A DNA stretch of 32,937 nt, from the NCBI GenBank assembly GCA_025458125.1, contig JALOTA010000028.1, positions 1-32,937 of the forward strand, given 5' to 3'. Below the pieces are notes generated by a model. That model searched no databases and was not told the origin of the DNA. It worked only from the letters and a program-made list of their open reading frames with translations. The stretch comes from Hyphomicrobium sp. Its GTDB lineage: Bacteria; Pseudomonadota; Alphaproteobacteria; Rhizobiales; Hyphomicrobiaceae. Below, one piece after another: positions 9,214 through 17,668 of this stretch (positions within the stretch are counted from its first letter, which is position 1; every line of letters begins with the position of its first letter). The position numbers and the translations under genes were made by a program.

Positions 9214-10367
9214 CCGCCGCTCCTCTTCGACTTATCCTGGTCGGAGTCCGACACGTCGCCTTGCGGATGGGTCGCCACACTTTCGACCGCCGTGCCGTCG
9301 CGCAGTTTATGTTGACCAGCCGTCACAACGATATCGCCGGGGTCCAAACCTTCGGCGATCTCCACGAGGCCGGCCCTTCGCTCTCCCAGCTTTACGCGAG
9401 CCTGCCTCGCAACACCCTGTTCGACTCGAAATACGAAGTTGTCGCCGGCTCGCGGCAGAATGGCACTCTCAGGTACCACGACAGCGTCACGTTGCTCCGC
9501 ACCCTTGATGAGAATGCGCGCAAACAGGCCGGGCCGTAGCAGCAGGTCGGTGTTGTCGATCACAGCACGCGCCTGCAAGGCTCGCCCGTTGACATCGACT
9601 TGCGGGTTGATGGCGTAGATCTTGCCTTCGAAGACCTTGCCGGGGATGGCATCGACCGTCACATCGATGATCTGGCCCGGCGAGACCGCGTTGAGATGAA
9701 TTTCCGGAACTTTGAAATCGACCTTGAGCTTGTCGATCTTCTCGATGTTGACGACCGGGGTCCCGACAGCGACGAATGCGCCGACTGACACCTTGCGCAC
9801 ACCGGCGATGCCATCGAAGGGCGCGCGCAGAAGATGCTTGTCGAGCCTCGTCGCCGCGAGTTCGACAGCGGCACGGGCCGTCTCCAGATTGGTCACGGCC
9901 TCGTCAACGCTGCGCTCCGTGACGTTACCCGTGCGGGAAAGCTGCCGCGCCCGTTCGTTGTTCGCCTCTGCGAAGCTGAGCCGGGCCTCCGCATCCTTCA
10001 CTTCGGCCTTTGCCAGCGCGTCGTCTAGCCGAACCAGAATGTCTCCGGACTTCACCGGCGTGCCTTCGACGAAATCGATCTCGGAAACACGGCCCGCAAT
10101 CTCGGGAGCGAGTTGTACGGTTTCGTCCGACTGCAGCGAGCCGATCGCCCGGATATCCGTCGAGGTGCGAACAGCTCGAGCCGTGGCCACTTCCACGGCA
10201 ACGGCCCGTGCCGGCAACGATCCACTGGTCGCCGCAGGCCGGTCCTGAGCCTCGGCCGGCGAACGCAAGCCCAAGGCCTCGTCAACACCGGCCACGGTTA
10301 GAAGCCACCAACCAACCGCTGCGCTACACACCAGGCCGCCAAGCAACAGCGCTCTCATTTTTGTCAT
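9210..10367 (-). CDS. RND efflux periplasmic adaptor (membrane fusion protein)
   Basis: The 385-residue adaptor that links the RND pump to an outer-membrane channel. It has an N-terminal hydrophobic segment (about residues 5-25, signal or anchor), a lipoyl-like half motif beginning TDIRAIGSLQSDETVQLAPEIAG split by a helical hairpin with LSRTGNVTERSVDEA, the second half motif LRAPFDGIAGVRKVSVG, and a beta-barrel/membrane-proximal part ending around VVTAGQHKLRDG. It ends in a short charged tail. The ATG at 10367 is preceded by AAGG eight bases upstream. As first gene of the two-gene operon, it carries the candidate operator immediately in front of it. Confidence 0.93.
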   Translation of the reverse strand: MTKMRALLLGGLVCSAAVGWWLLTVAGVDEALGLRSPAEAQDRPAATSGSLPARAVAVEVATARAVRTSTDIRAIGSLQSDETVQLAPEIAGRVSEIDFVEGTPVKSGDILVRLDDALAKAEVKDAEARLSFAEANNERARQLSRTGNVTERSVDEAVTNLETARAAVELAATRLDKHLLRAPFDGIAGVRKVSVGAFVAVGTPVVNIEKIDKLKVDFKVPEIHLNAVSPGQIIDVTVDAIPGKVFEGKIYAINPQVDVNGRALQARAVIDNTDLLLRPGLFARILIKGAEQRDAVVVPESAILPRAGDNFVFRVEQGVARQARVKLGERRAGLVEIAEGLDPGDIVVTAGQHKLRDGTAVESVATHPQGDVSDSDQDKSKRSGG

Positions 10368-10379
10368 CCGATGAGCCTT

Positions 10380-10394
10380 GACTGGTATTCAGTC
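10380..10394 (-). promoter_or_regulatory. Inverted repeat, candidate repressor operator of the RND operon
   Basis: On the minus strand GACTG-aatac-CAGTC is a perfect inverted repeat with 5-bp arms, flanked by TTA and AA that nearly extend the symmetry. It ends 12 bases before the adaptor ATG and touches its ribosome site. Such short palindromes next to RND operons are often TetR-family operators, but no regulator gene is adjacent, so the role is inferred. Confidence 0.45.
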
Positions 10395-10542
10395 TAATCG
10401 CTGGCAACGCAGCTGTCCCGCATGCGCATGGCGGGTCATCGTCAAACCTTCAAAAACAGGGGCCGGATCGACCGATCGCCCGCTGGATGCAGCGTGCAAT
10501 AGCGCAAAGGATGATGCGATCGGCTGGAGGCCGTCACTATGG

Positions 10543-11091
10543 TTATTTGTTGATCCGGGTGATCTTCGTCCCCTCAAGGGTCAGATTGTACATGAGCCCC
10601 TTGGGATCGAGAATAAACCCGATGACCGGGCTTACGATCTTGTTCGTGTCGATCGACCCGCCGACGCCCACCGTAATGATTGCGACCGAACCGTCGACGC
10701 CAACCTTCCATCCGTTTGATCGCCGGAATTGCTGCAACGCTTCCGGCGTCATGAACATGATGATGACGGACCGTGCTTGGACGCCGAGCTGGAAGCCGAA
10801 AGATGCTCCGACCGTGTTGTAGTACGCGGTCGGCTGCCCGCGCACCATCAGCGCGCCCTCGCCATACTCTCCGCCGATCCCGAACCCCGCTTTTACGACC
10901 GACGGAAAAACAAGGATGCCGTAGGACTTGTTGGCCAGTTCGCGCGCACCCCCGATCTGCGAATAGAACCGTTCGATCGTCGCCCGCACATCGGCATCGA
11001 TCGCAGCAGCGGATGCCGCTTGAGCCCCCCGCGCCGACGGCCCCGTCAGCAGAACCAGCGCACACAGCGTCAAGAGGATTTTTTTCAGCAT
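10543..11091 (-). CDS. SYLF-domain (Ysc84-type) exported lipid-binding protein
   Basis: A 182-residue protein with a cleavable signal peptide (MLKKILLTLCALVLLTG ... ARGAQA) and a single SYLF domain: NKSYGILVFPSVVKAGFGIGGEYGEGALMV is the conserved opening, followed by YYNTVGASFGFQLGVQARSVIIMFMT and closing glycine-rich strands. Bacterial members of this family are periplasmic or outer-membrane-associated and some bind phospholipid; a defined role is usually lacking. The ATG at 11091 has an AGGA site nine bases upstream. It lies 82 bases downstream of the copper-protein gene on the same strand, so it may share its transcript, but the gap leaves room for its own promoter. Confidence 0.85.
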   Translation of the reverse strand: MLKKILLTLCALVLLTGPSARGAQAASAAAIDADVRATIERFYSQIGGARELANKSYGILVFPSVVKAGFGIGGEYGEGALMVRGQPTAYYNTVGASFGFQLGVQARSVIIMFMTPEALQQFRRSNGWKVGVDGSVAIITVGVGGSIDTNKIVSPVIGFILDPKGLMYNLTLEGTKITRINK

Positions 11092-11173
11092 CGTCGAGCC
11101 GTCCTATCAGTACCGAATCGCCAAACTACCGTCGGCACCAATCGGGGCAATAGGAAGGCTATCTTACGCGCGA

Positions 11174-12118
11174 TCAGTGGTGATTTGCGTGCGGGTCGGC
11201 AGGCTTGGGCGCCCCAACCTCACCCACGGACACCGGAACGGTGACCTTGCCCGCGGTCTTGAACAAAAGTTCGAGATCAAATTTCTGGCCTGCCACCAGC
11301 GGCGCCGCGAGATCCAGGAACATGATGTGCAGACCTCCGGGAGACAATGACACCGTCTTGCCTGCGGGAATGACGAGCCCTTCCCCGAGAGCACGCATCT
11401 TCATGACCCCGCCTTCATGCTTCATCTCGTGGATCTCTGTCTTTCCGGCAACCGGAGATGACACCGAAAGCAGCGTATCGTCGGCGGCGGTGCCATTGAC
11501 GATGTCGAGATACCCGGCGCCCACCTGGGCGCCTCCGGGCGTCGCCCGTGCCCACGCATTCGCAACCGTCAGCGCCGGCGCAGCAGCCTTCGCCGCCCCG
11601 TCTTTCGCAACGATCTTCAGGATCGGCGCCGGAAACTTGAGGCTGCGTGGGTCGGTGCCGGGTGCAGCCACCTCCGACCATGCGATCTGGCCCTTCTCGC
11701 ACTCCTGGGTCACGACAAAAGGCACCTGATCCCCTGCCGCGAAAGCGTCCGACACGAATCCAATGAAGATGAACTCATCGAAGTGCTCGTCCATCAGCGG
11801 GCCTCCGCGCCAGGTGATTTCCTTCACACCCTCGGAGACCTTGCCGTGAAAATGATCGTAGGCCTTTGAGTAGGGCCCTTTCGCTGTCTCGACCGACCAC
11901 CCGGCCTTCGGCGCGGGCTTCACACCAATGATCCCTTCCGGAATCGTGAGCCTCACCGCCACCGTCGATGACCCCTCGCATCCGTGCGGCACCTTAACAG
12001 CCGCTCTGAACGGGCCCTGCGAAGTGGCTTTGAGATCGAGGGAGGCATGCGCGAAAGCCAGCGACGGCAAAACGGAGCACAGCACGGCAACCGTCATACG
12101 GATGGACCTGAGAGACAT
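11174..12118 (-). CDS. YcnI (DUF1775)-PCuAC fusion, periplasmic copper protein
   Basis: A 314-residue exported protein joining two copper-handling domains normally encoded separately. After a signal peptide ending AFA, the mature protein would start at His24 (HASLDLK); an N-terminal histidine is the copper ligand in YcnI-type domains. The DUF1775 part runs to about residue 165 (KVPHGCEGSSTVAVRLTIPE, then WRGGPL). After an Ala-rich linker the PCuAC part starts at VANAWARATPGG and has the metal site H-x10-M (from IHEMKHEG to VMKM) followed by HIMF, ending in a DPHANHH tail. PCuAC proteins pass copper to cytochrome oxidase CuA or CuB sites. The ATG at 12118 is chosen for a GGAAGGA site close upstream and because the signal peptide starts there. 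It lies 85 bases behind the TonB receptor gene on the same strand, so it is probably in an operon with it. Confidence 0.88.
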   Translation of the reverse strand: MSLRSIRMTVAVLCSVLPSLAFAHASLDLKATSQGPFRAAVKVPHGCEGSSTVAVRLTIPEGIIGVKPAPKAGWSVETAKGPYSKAYDHFHGKVSEGVKEITWRGGPLMDEHFDEFIFIGFVSDAFAAGDQVPFVVTQECEKGQIAWSEVAAPGTDPRSLKFPAPILKIVAKDGAAKAAAPALTVANAWARATPGGAQVGAGYLDIVNGTAADDTLLSVSSPVAGKTEIHEMKHEGGVMKMRALGEGLVIPAGKTVSLSPGGLHIMFLDLAAPLVAGQKFDLELLFKTAGKVTVPVSVGEVGAPKPADPHANHH

Positions 12119-12203
12119 TCGGATTTCCTTCCCGGATTGTGTTCGATCATGATCGGGGGCGGGCAAGGTTCAGTGAATTTGCCGCCTGCCCGCGAATTCG
12201 CCT

Positions 12204-14358
12204 TCACCAGCGGAACTGAACGCCGCCGTAGATGGCGCGTCCCGTGCCAGGTTCAAAAAGAGCACTGTTCGGGCCGGCCTGCGCCGCCACGCTCGCACTC
12301 GCGATGTAGGTCTCGTCTGAAAGGTTGCGCCCTTCGAGATAGGCCGACCACTTCCCACCGTTGTCGAAACCGAGCTTCGCGCCCCACAAGGCGTATGGCG
12401 TCGTCTCGACGGTGTTGGCGCTATCGACGAAGAAGGCTTCCGGCGACCATTCGATCGTCGGTCCCGCATAGACGCCGCTGGGATGCTTATAGATGAGTTC
12501 CGCGTTGAGCACGTGAGGCGGCGCACCCGGCAATTCGTTGTTGCCCCAGCGCGGATCGTTGTCGAACCGGAAATCGTTGTAGGTGTACGCACCTTGCAAC
12601 CAGACTTCATCCGGCCGATTGGCAGGCTCGAACATGCCCGCGAAGAGCCGTGCCGCCAAACCAAACTCGACACCCTGGTGGATGGTCTTGTCCAGATTGA
12701 TCTGGCTGCACGTGCCGTCGGCGATCACGATGCCGCCCGGTCCCACGTTCGCGCGGCACTGGAACTCGTTGTCGATATTGGAACGGTAAAGAGACAGATC
12801 CCAGCGGAAATCGGGATAGTTCCCACGCGTTCCGATTTCGTAAGTCGTCGCCCGCTGGACTTCGAGAGCGGTGGTGGTGATGCCGAAGATCGTAATCTCG
12901 CTGAATGTCGGCGCTTCTCCACTCCGGGAAATATTGCCGAAGACCTGCCACTCCTTGGCCGGTTCCCACAGAAACCCGGCTTTGGGACTCCAGAAATCGA
13001 AGTCTGCCGCGCCTGTCTGAGCCGACCCGCCGACACCCACCTGCGCGCGCCGGGCGTAGTTGTATTGAACGCCGCCGACGAGAGCAAAATCGGGAAGGAC
13101 GAACAGCGAGTTCTCCGCATAGAGAGTCGTGTTATCGGCTTTCTGGTCCGCCGCCGAAATCAGCGCGCCGCGGTCGCCGAGCCTGTTGACGAACACCTGT
13201 GCGAACGTCACACCGTTCTGCACCTGCACGCCGGCAACGAAACGGTTGCGGAACCCGCCGTAGATATTGTCGTCGACCATTCGCCCGAAGCCGCCGTAAT
13301 TCTCGACGTCCTGATCGATGTAGATCGAAATCGGATGATCGAGGTGGCGGTCCATGTAGAACCCGCCGAAATCGACGAGCGTGCCTTCCTGTGGCCGCCA
13401 CGTGGTCCGGTTCGCAACACGTATGGTGTCGAGATTGCGCTCGAAATCGCGAAGAATGTTGCCGGGATTGGCCCTTTCCGGGGTCTCCAGAGCGGATGTT
13501 CGCGTGACGGCGCCGGGGATGTCCTGCCGGATATGGTTGGCGTTCACGTAGAACCGGGTCTCAAGATTTTCGCTCAGCCGGAACCCGATATTGCCGCTGC
13601 CGCGAAAGCTCTCGCCTTCGCTGTGCTCGCGGAAACCGTCAGCTTCCTGCCAGGTCCCCGTGATGAAGTAATCGGTATTCCCGGAAACCGCGCCCGATGA
13701 CACCGATGTCTTCACGAAACCGAAACTGCCGGCGTCAACGCGTGCGCCGAAGAGGTCGCTGTTGTAGCCTGTCGGCGTAACGAAATTGATCGCCCCGCCG
13801 AGCGAATTGGCGCCGTACTGCAGCGCATTGGCCCCCTTGTACACTTCAATGTAGCTGAAGGCGGTGGGATCGATTTCCTGGAAATCGCTGGAGCCGTCGG
13901 CTGTCGTGAACGGGATCACCCCGTCCATGAGCAGATAGACGCCGCGGCCGTGGAAGTTGCGCGACATCCACGCCACCCGGCGTCAGATCGATGCTTGCGC
14001 GCGCCTCCGCCGCCGTCGGCACCGTCAGGCTGCCCGCGCGGGACCCCGCCGGCACGATCGCATAGGGGTTTTGCGCGTTGGCACGATCAGTTGAAGGTTC
14101 GCCCGATGTTGGTTCCGTTGAACCTGCAGCGGTCTGCGAAGCTTCAGCGCTCTGGTCGTCCTGAGACGGCTTGGCGGCTGGCTTCTTTTTTACGTTCTGA
14201 GGCGCTTGTTTTTTGGCTTTTTCTGGTTGCTCAACCTCGACCACCGGCAACTCGCCCTGCTTGGTCTGTTGGGCGAAGGCGGAGGGGCCCGTAACTGCGA
14301 GGATAGCAACTGAAGCGGCCGCGGCAGGGCCGCACCGGCGTTTGAACTTGCACGACAT
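12204..14358 (-). pseudogene. TonB-dependent outer-membrane receptor, broken in the plug domain
   Basis: Two frames together make one receptor. The 5' part (14358 to about 13965) encodes a signal peptide ending PSAFAQ, a possible TonB box (LPVVEVE), a Lys/Pro/Ala-rich linker and the plug start ASIDLTPGGVDV. The 3' part in another frame (about 13968 to 12204) resumes at SRNFHGRGVYLLMDG, with GANALQYGANSLGGAINFVTP ending the plug, then a full beta-barrel ending GGVQFRW with a terminal aromatic. In related receptors some 40 residues with the PGV and RGSG motifs normally lie between TPGGVDV and SRNF; they are absent here. The lesion is therefore a deletion of roughly 130 bases that also shifts the frame. 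The start has a GGGAGAG site nine bases upstream. The downstream copper-protein fusion suggests a copper-related ligand. A sequencing or assembly error remains possible. Confidence 0.8.
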
Positions 14359-14422
14359 GGAATAGAACTCTCCCGTAAAACGATCACGCGAGGACGCATC
14401 GAGGCGCCCTGCTCAGTCTCGT

Positions 14423-14827
14423 TCAGGAGAGGGTGGGGGGAGCGCGCGATCCATTCGCCGGTCCTGCGCGCGCAGGTGGCAACGCAATCGCTGCGTGAAG
14501 GGTCAGAAGAGGCTCATCGTAGCCGGACGGCGCGGGTGCGACGATGAAATCCGGCGGCGTAAACGCAGCCATCGGGACGAACGCGCAGGGCTCGCTGGTG
14601 TGCTTTTCAACCGTTCCGTTGTCAGCACGTCCATCATGATCAGCCGGAACGAGTTTCGTACCGTGAGCCGTACAGATGACGATCTTCAGTCCGCCGCCAT
14701 CCTGATCGCCGAAAACCGGCATGAAGCCGGCTGGAATGAGAGCCCTCAGAACAACGGCCAACGCGAGAGCATGGCCAAGCCACGCCCGCACCCGGCGCAA
14801 ATTCGCAATGGTTCCCCTCTTTCCCAT
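14423..14827 (-). CDS. DUF2946-like small membrane-associated protein
   Basis: A 134-residue protein that looks like the DUF2946 family: a basic N-terminus, one hydrophobic segment (about residues 16-36, LGHALALAVVLRALIPAGFMP), the conserved IVICTAHG motif, a His/Asp-rich middle (ADHDGRADNGT, EKHTS) and the EPCAFVPMA cysteine motif. Members of this family are often found beside TonB receptors and copper proteins, as here; the Cys, His and Met residues could bind metal, which is inference. Its stop lies 64 bases before the TonB receptor start on the same strand, so it is probably the first gene of that unit. No clear ribosome site precedes the ATG, so the exact start is less certain. Confidence 0.72.
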   Translation of the reverse strand: MGKRGTIANLRRVRAWLGHALALAVVLRALIPAGFMPVFGDQDGGGLKIVICTAHGTKLVPADHDGRADNGTVEKHTSEPCAFVPMAAFTPPDFIVAPAPSGYDEPLLTLHAAIALPPARAGPANGSRAPPTLS

Positions 14828-15159
14828 GATTTGAGGCTAAGCGGAACGCCAATCCCACGCAAGCCCCGCCCCCATCCCCACGCGGTCGTGGGGCCTTCTT
14901 GCAACGGTCGCCTCGAACTCCCCATGAGAGGGAACCTTTCCCACTGCGCCCTGATCGACGGGCGCCGGAAGCCGAACGGCGACGAGACCACATCCATGAC
15001 CCGTCCGACGGCACGTCTCCTCGCAGACGCCCTCCCCTTGAAAGAACCCAGCCACGCCGCTTTGATCGGAATCCGAGCTAAGTTCGCGCCATTCTTTCGC
15101 CGAAACTGGATGTCGCCATGCGGTCAGGAGGGCTCACGCGTCCGGTTCGGGAGTGGGCC
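14828..15159. other. Divergent intergenic region upstream of the copper/receptor genes
   Basis: About 330 bases between the divergent DUF2946-like gene and the gene starting at 15160. Its clearest element is the inverted repeat at 14876-14893, annotated separately. Open frames here lack good ribosome sites. I checked for cobalamin-riboswitch elements and did not find them. Confidence 0.5.
14876..14893. promoter_or_regulatory. Perfect 7-bp inverted repeat upstream of the DUF2946-like gene
   Basis: CCCCACG (14876-14882) and CGTGGGG (14887-14893) flank a four-base loop, 48 bases before the DUF2946-like ATG on the other strand. It could be an operator or an RNA hairpin in the leader of the receptor/copper transcript. 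No T-run follows on either strand, so it is not a normal terminator. Confidence 0.35.
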
Positions 15160-16038
15160 ATGGCAAGCAAATTTTCTTACGATGCGTGGGATGACGATCT
15201 CGCTTATGCCCGCGCGAGCCAAGACGACAGCATCAATGGTGGAGTCTTCTATCCCGGCGAGCGGATCGGTGCGCCCCCGCCGACCCGGACGCTGATCGCC
15301 CTGAAGCGAATTTTGGCAATGACGGCTGTGACCGCGGCAACATGGGGCGGCTGGGAGACCCGCGATACATGGAAGCCCGTTTTGCAAAGCGCCCAGCAAT
15401 ACGTCCGGCCCGCCGAGGTGCCCAAACCCGCTCAACCGGAAGAAACAGTCGCCGTGCCGCCGGCGGCCTTGCAGCCCTTGGCTTCCGGCAAGGATGTCGC
15501 GGAGGTTGCGGGCAGCGCGACAAACCCGCTGGGATCACCGGCCGCGACCGCAACGTCCGCGAAGGCACCCATTGACCCCGCGTCTTCGCCGACAAACGCC
15601 GACACGTCGGTCGCAGCGCCGTCAAACCCTCCGGCACCATCTCCACTGCCGGCTCCAGAAATCGATGCCAAAAACAAAAAGCAGAAGAAAGCCGCCGCCA
15701 TAGGATTGCATCCGGGAGTGTCGGCAGTCCTTCTCTCCAGCATGTCGGAAACCGACTACCGCAACGCGGCGCAGGCGATCCGCAGGGCTCTGGCCGAGAC
15801 GGCGGACACCGATAAGTTCATTTGGCCGCGGGAGAGCAAGCCCAAACTCGCGCGCTTTCAGGTTCACTTCGTCCAGAGTGCGGGTCCGGACTGCCGCCGC
15901 TATGTCGTCACGGTGGTGAAAAACGGCTGGACCACCACTGCTCCGCCGATAGAAAAATGCGGCATCCCGAAGCCGGGCCGTCGAGCAGTGACGGCTCTCC
16001 CGATTCAGAGTGAGAAAAACTCTTCGTCGTTCGAATAG
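15160..16038 (+). CDS. Membrane-anchored Pro/Ala-rich protein of unknown function
   Basis: A 292-residue protein I do not recognise. The N-terminal 45 residues are soluble and acidic (YDAWDDDLAYA), followed by a weak hydrophobic segment (about 45-63, LIALKRILAMTAVTAATWGG) that may anchor it, a long low-complexity Pro/Ala/Thr linker (about 85-180), a Lys-rich patch (KNKKQKK) and a compact C-terminal domain of about 100 residues. That domain has two cysteines in CRRYVVTVVKNGW ... EKCG, which could form a disulfide; the pattern is reminiscent of small surface-antigen-like domains of alphaproteobacteria. The start at 15160 is preferred over 15118 because GGGAG lies six bases before it. No neighbour suggests a role. 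Confidence 0.68.
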   Translation: MASKFSYDAWDDDLAYARASQDDSINGGVFYPGERIGAPPPTRTLIALKRILAMTAVTAATWGGWETRDTWKPVLQSAQQYVRPAEVPKPAQPEETVAVPPAALQPLASGKDVAEVAGSATNPLGSPAATATSAKAPIDPASSPTNADTSVAAPSNPPAPSPLPAPEIDAKNKKQKKAAAIGLHPGVSAVLLSSMSETDYRNAAQAIRRALAETADTDKFIWPRESKPKLARFQVHFVQSAGPDCRRYVVTVVKNGWTTTAPPIEKCGIPKPGRRAVTALPIQSEKNSSSFE

Positions 16039-16598
16039 GCGCGCCGGCGGCTGGCCCGGTGGTCATTGTGGAATGATAGCCTCAGGCAAAACTGCAAATA
16101 GATCGGCGTGGGCAACCGCCGCCGTTCTCAACTTCTTTCCGGGCATGACTTGGAATAACCGCAGTCCGGCTTTGGCCTTCAGCGGGCCGTCGCGCGTATG
16201 TTTCTATGGGGCCTTTCCCTTAGAATGAATGTGACCGGACGCCGGCGCGGCGGCTTCGGCGAGGTCCGCCGTGTCTTCCACTAGGAAGTGCTGCTCGCGG
16301 CAAGAACCAAACCCTTGGCGGGAATGTCATCGAGAAATTCGCGTCGCTTCGCCATGATCAGACCTCACACCTGCGTATGAGTAACGACGAAAAAACACGC
16401 TCCTCACGCCCATGCGGATGAGGAACGCCAAAAGCATATTGGACTATTTCTGCCTCATCGAAATGACACTGTCAGCCTGCGCGCCGTCAATAAATCGAAA
16501 AATTTTCACTTGAACTCGGATCGAAACCACGCGCATTTGGATAGGCTTGGCCAATATGAAATTCAGAACTTGATGGTGGTCATGCAGACCATGAATAG
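16039..16598. other. 560-base poorly coding stretch before the LysR gene
   Basis: This is the longest gap in the window. Composition becomes less G/C-rich towards 16440-16560. It holds a short minus-strand peptide with a good ribosome site (16281-16355), followed in a shifted frame by a second short open stretch (16204-16281) starting at a GTG that overlaps the first stop codon, and an interrupted repeat TCCTCA (16401-16406) / TGAGGA (16419-16424) that could be an operator. The layout suggests decay of a gene once divergent from the LysR gene. Confidence 0.5.
16281..16355 (-). pseudogene. Tat-signal-like peptide fragment, probable gene remnant
   Basis: A 24-codon frame opening MAKRREFLDD and ending AASSTS before a TAG. 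The KRREFLD motif resembles the twin-arginine signal consensus, followed by a mildly hydrophobic IPAKGLVLAASS. A GAGGT site lies six bases before the ATG, which is better than for many real genes here. After the stop a GTG-initiated frame of 25 codons overlaps it (TAGTG), ending GHIHSKGKAP. The most economical view is the 5' end of a lost exported protein with a frame break; a small peptide gene pair is the alternative. Confidence 0.35.
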
Positions 16599-17561
16599 AT
16601 GATGCAGTTGCTCGAATACGCTATGGCATTAGAGACCCACCGGAATTTTGCCCGGGCTGCAAAACAGTTGGGAGTATCCCAGCCCACTCTGACCCGCGGC
16701 ATCCAGGAACTCGAACGCCATTTCGGCGCAAAACTGTTCGATAGAACGCGGCAGGGCGTGTTCCCGACGGCCCCCGGCGCGATCGTGCTGAATGGCGCCC
16801 GCAAGATCACGGGATGTCTCGATGATCTGCACAAGGAGGTTCAGGCGTCGCAGGGCTTTCATCGGGCGGAATTGAAGCTCGGGGTCGGTCCGATGGTCGC
16901 CCAGACCTGGATTCCCGATGCCGTCGTGTCGTTGCTCGACAGACATCCTTCGGTCGAGATTCACGTCGCCACTTACGAGTGGTGGGAACTCGTTCCCCGC
17001 CTTCTGGACCGGAACATAGAATTGGCGATCGGAGAGATAGCGCCGGACATTACAAACCACAGCGAAATCACGGTTCAGAAACTGCCGCAGAGGCCGGTTC
17101 GCTTTTTCTGCAGAACCGGACATCCCCTGACTAAAATCCGGTTGCCTTCCATTAAGCAGATCGGCGAATATGCCATGGCCAGCACTAAGCTTCCTTTGAG
17201 AGCAGGCGAGCATTTTGGCGGGACTCGTGCGCTCGGCAGACTCTCTCCGAATGGCATGTACTTCGAGCCTCAGATTTCATGCCCTACATTCGACGTTTGT
17301 CTGCAGATTATAAAGTCGAGCGACAGCATCGGGATCGCGCCGCTCGCTCAGCTATCCCGGATCGCTACAAACTCGGATTTTGCTGTGCTGCCATTCGATG
17401 CGCCGAGCCTGCGAACGAACTACGGAATTATGCACCTTCGTGATCGATCACTTTCACCCGGAGCAAAGGCCTTCAAGGAACAAGCGGTCACATCTGAGAA
17501 TGGCTACCACGGCCAGGTGGGATCGGAAGAGCCGCAGCCCGGCCGCAAAAAGAGGAAATGA
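16599..17561 (+). CDS. LysR-family transcriptional regulator
   Basis: A 320-residue DNA-binding regulator. The N-terminal winged helix-turn-helix is typical: residues about 15-45 read HRNFARAAKQLGVSQPTLTR, followed by IQELERHFGAKLFDRTRQGV with the family's conserved LFxR. The linker helix and a two-lobed effector-binding domain follow (LKLGVGPMVAQTWIPDAV, then DIELAIGE-like strands), ending in a basic tail (GRKKRK). The start is an ATGATG pair with only a weak ribosome site. LysR regulators commonly control a divergent gene; here the divergent side holds only a short Tat-like remnant, so the original target may be gone. Whether it also acts on the small secreted protein gene 107 bases downstream cannot be told. 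Confidence 0.9.
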   Translation: MMQLLEYAMALETHRNFARAAKQLGVSQPTLTRGIQELERHFGAKLFDRTRQGVFPTAPGAIVLNGARKITGCLDDLHKEVQASQGFHRAELKLGVGPMVAQTWIPDAVVSLLDRHPSVEIHVATYEWWELVPRLLDRNIELAIGEIAPDITNHSEITVQKLPQRPVRFFCRTGHPLTKIRLPSIKQIGEYAMASTKLPLRAGEHFGGTRALGRLSPNGMYFEPQISCPTFDVCLQIIKSSDSIGIAPLAQLSRIATNSDFAVLPFDAPSLRTNYGIMHLRDRSLSPGAKAFKEQAVTSENGYHGQVGSEEPQPGRKKRK

Positions 17562-17668
17562 TATTGGTCTCGCGTCATGCGGGGCCATGACAACAGCCGG
17601 CGGTTTGGAAGCGGAACCCAGGCTGAAAAATCAACCCGCTTCAATTGGAAAGCAATCGGAGGAAGAAC

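Noticed and set aside
12483..13700. A 405-codon plus-strand frame opposite the TonB receptor
   Set aside because: The minus strand encodes an evident beta-barrel receptor; the antisense frame shows no known motif.
14828..15159. Cobalamin riboswitch upstream of the TonB receptor region
   Set aside because: The conserved blocks (for example a GCCACTGG-like segment in the right context) are not found; only a simple hairpin is seen.
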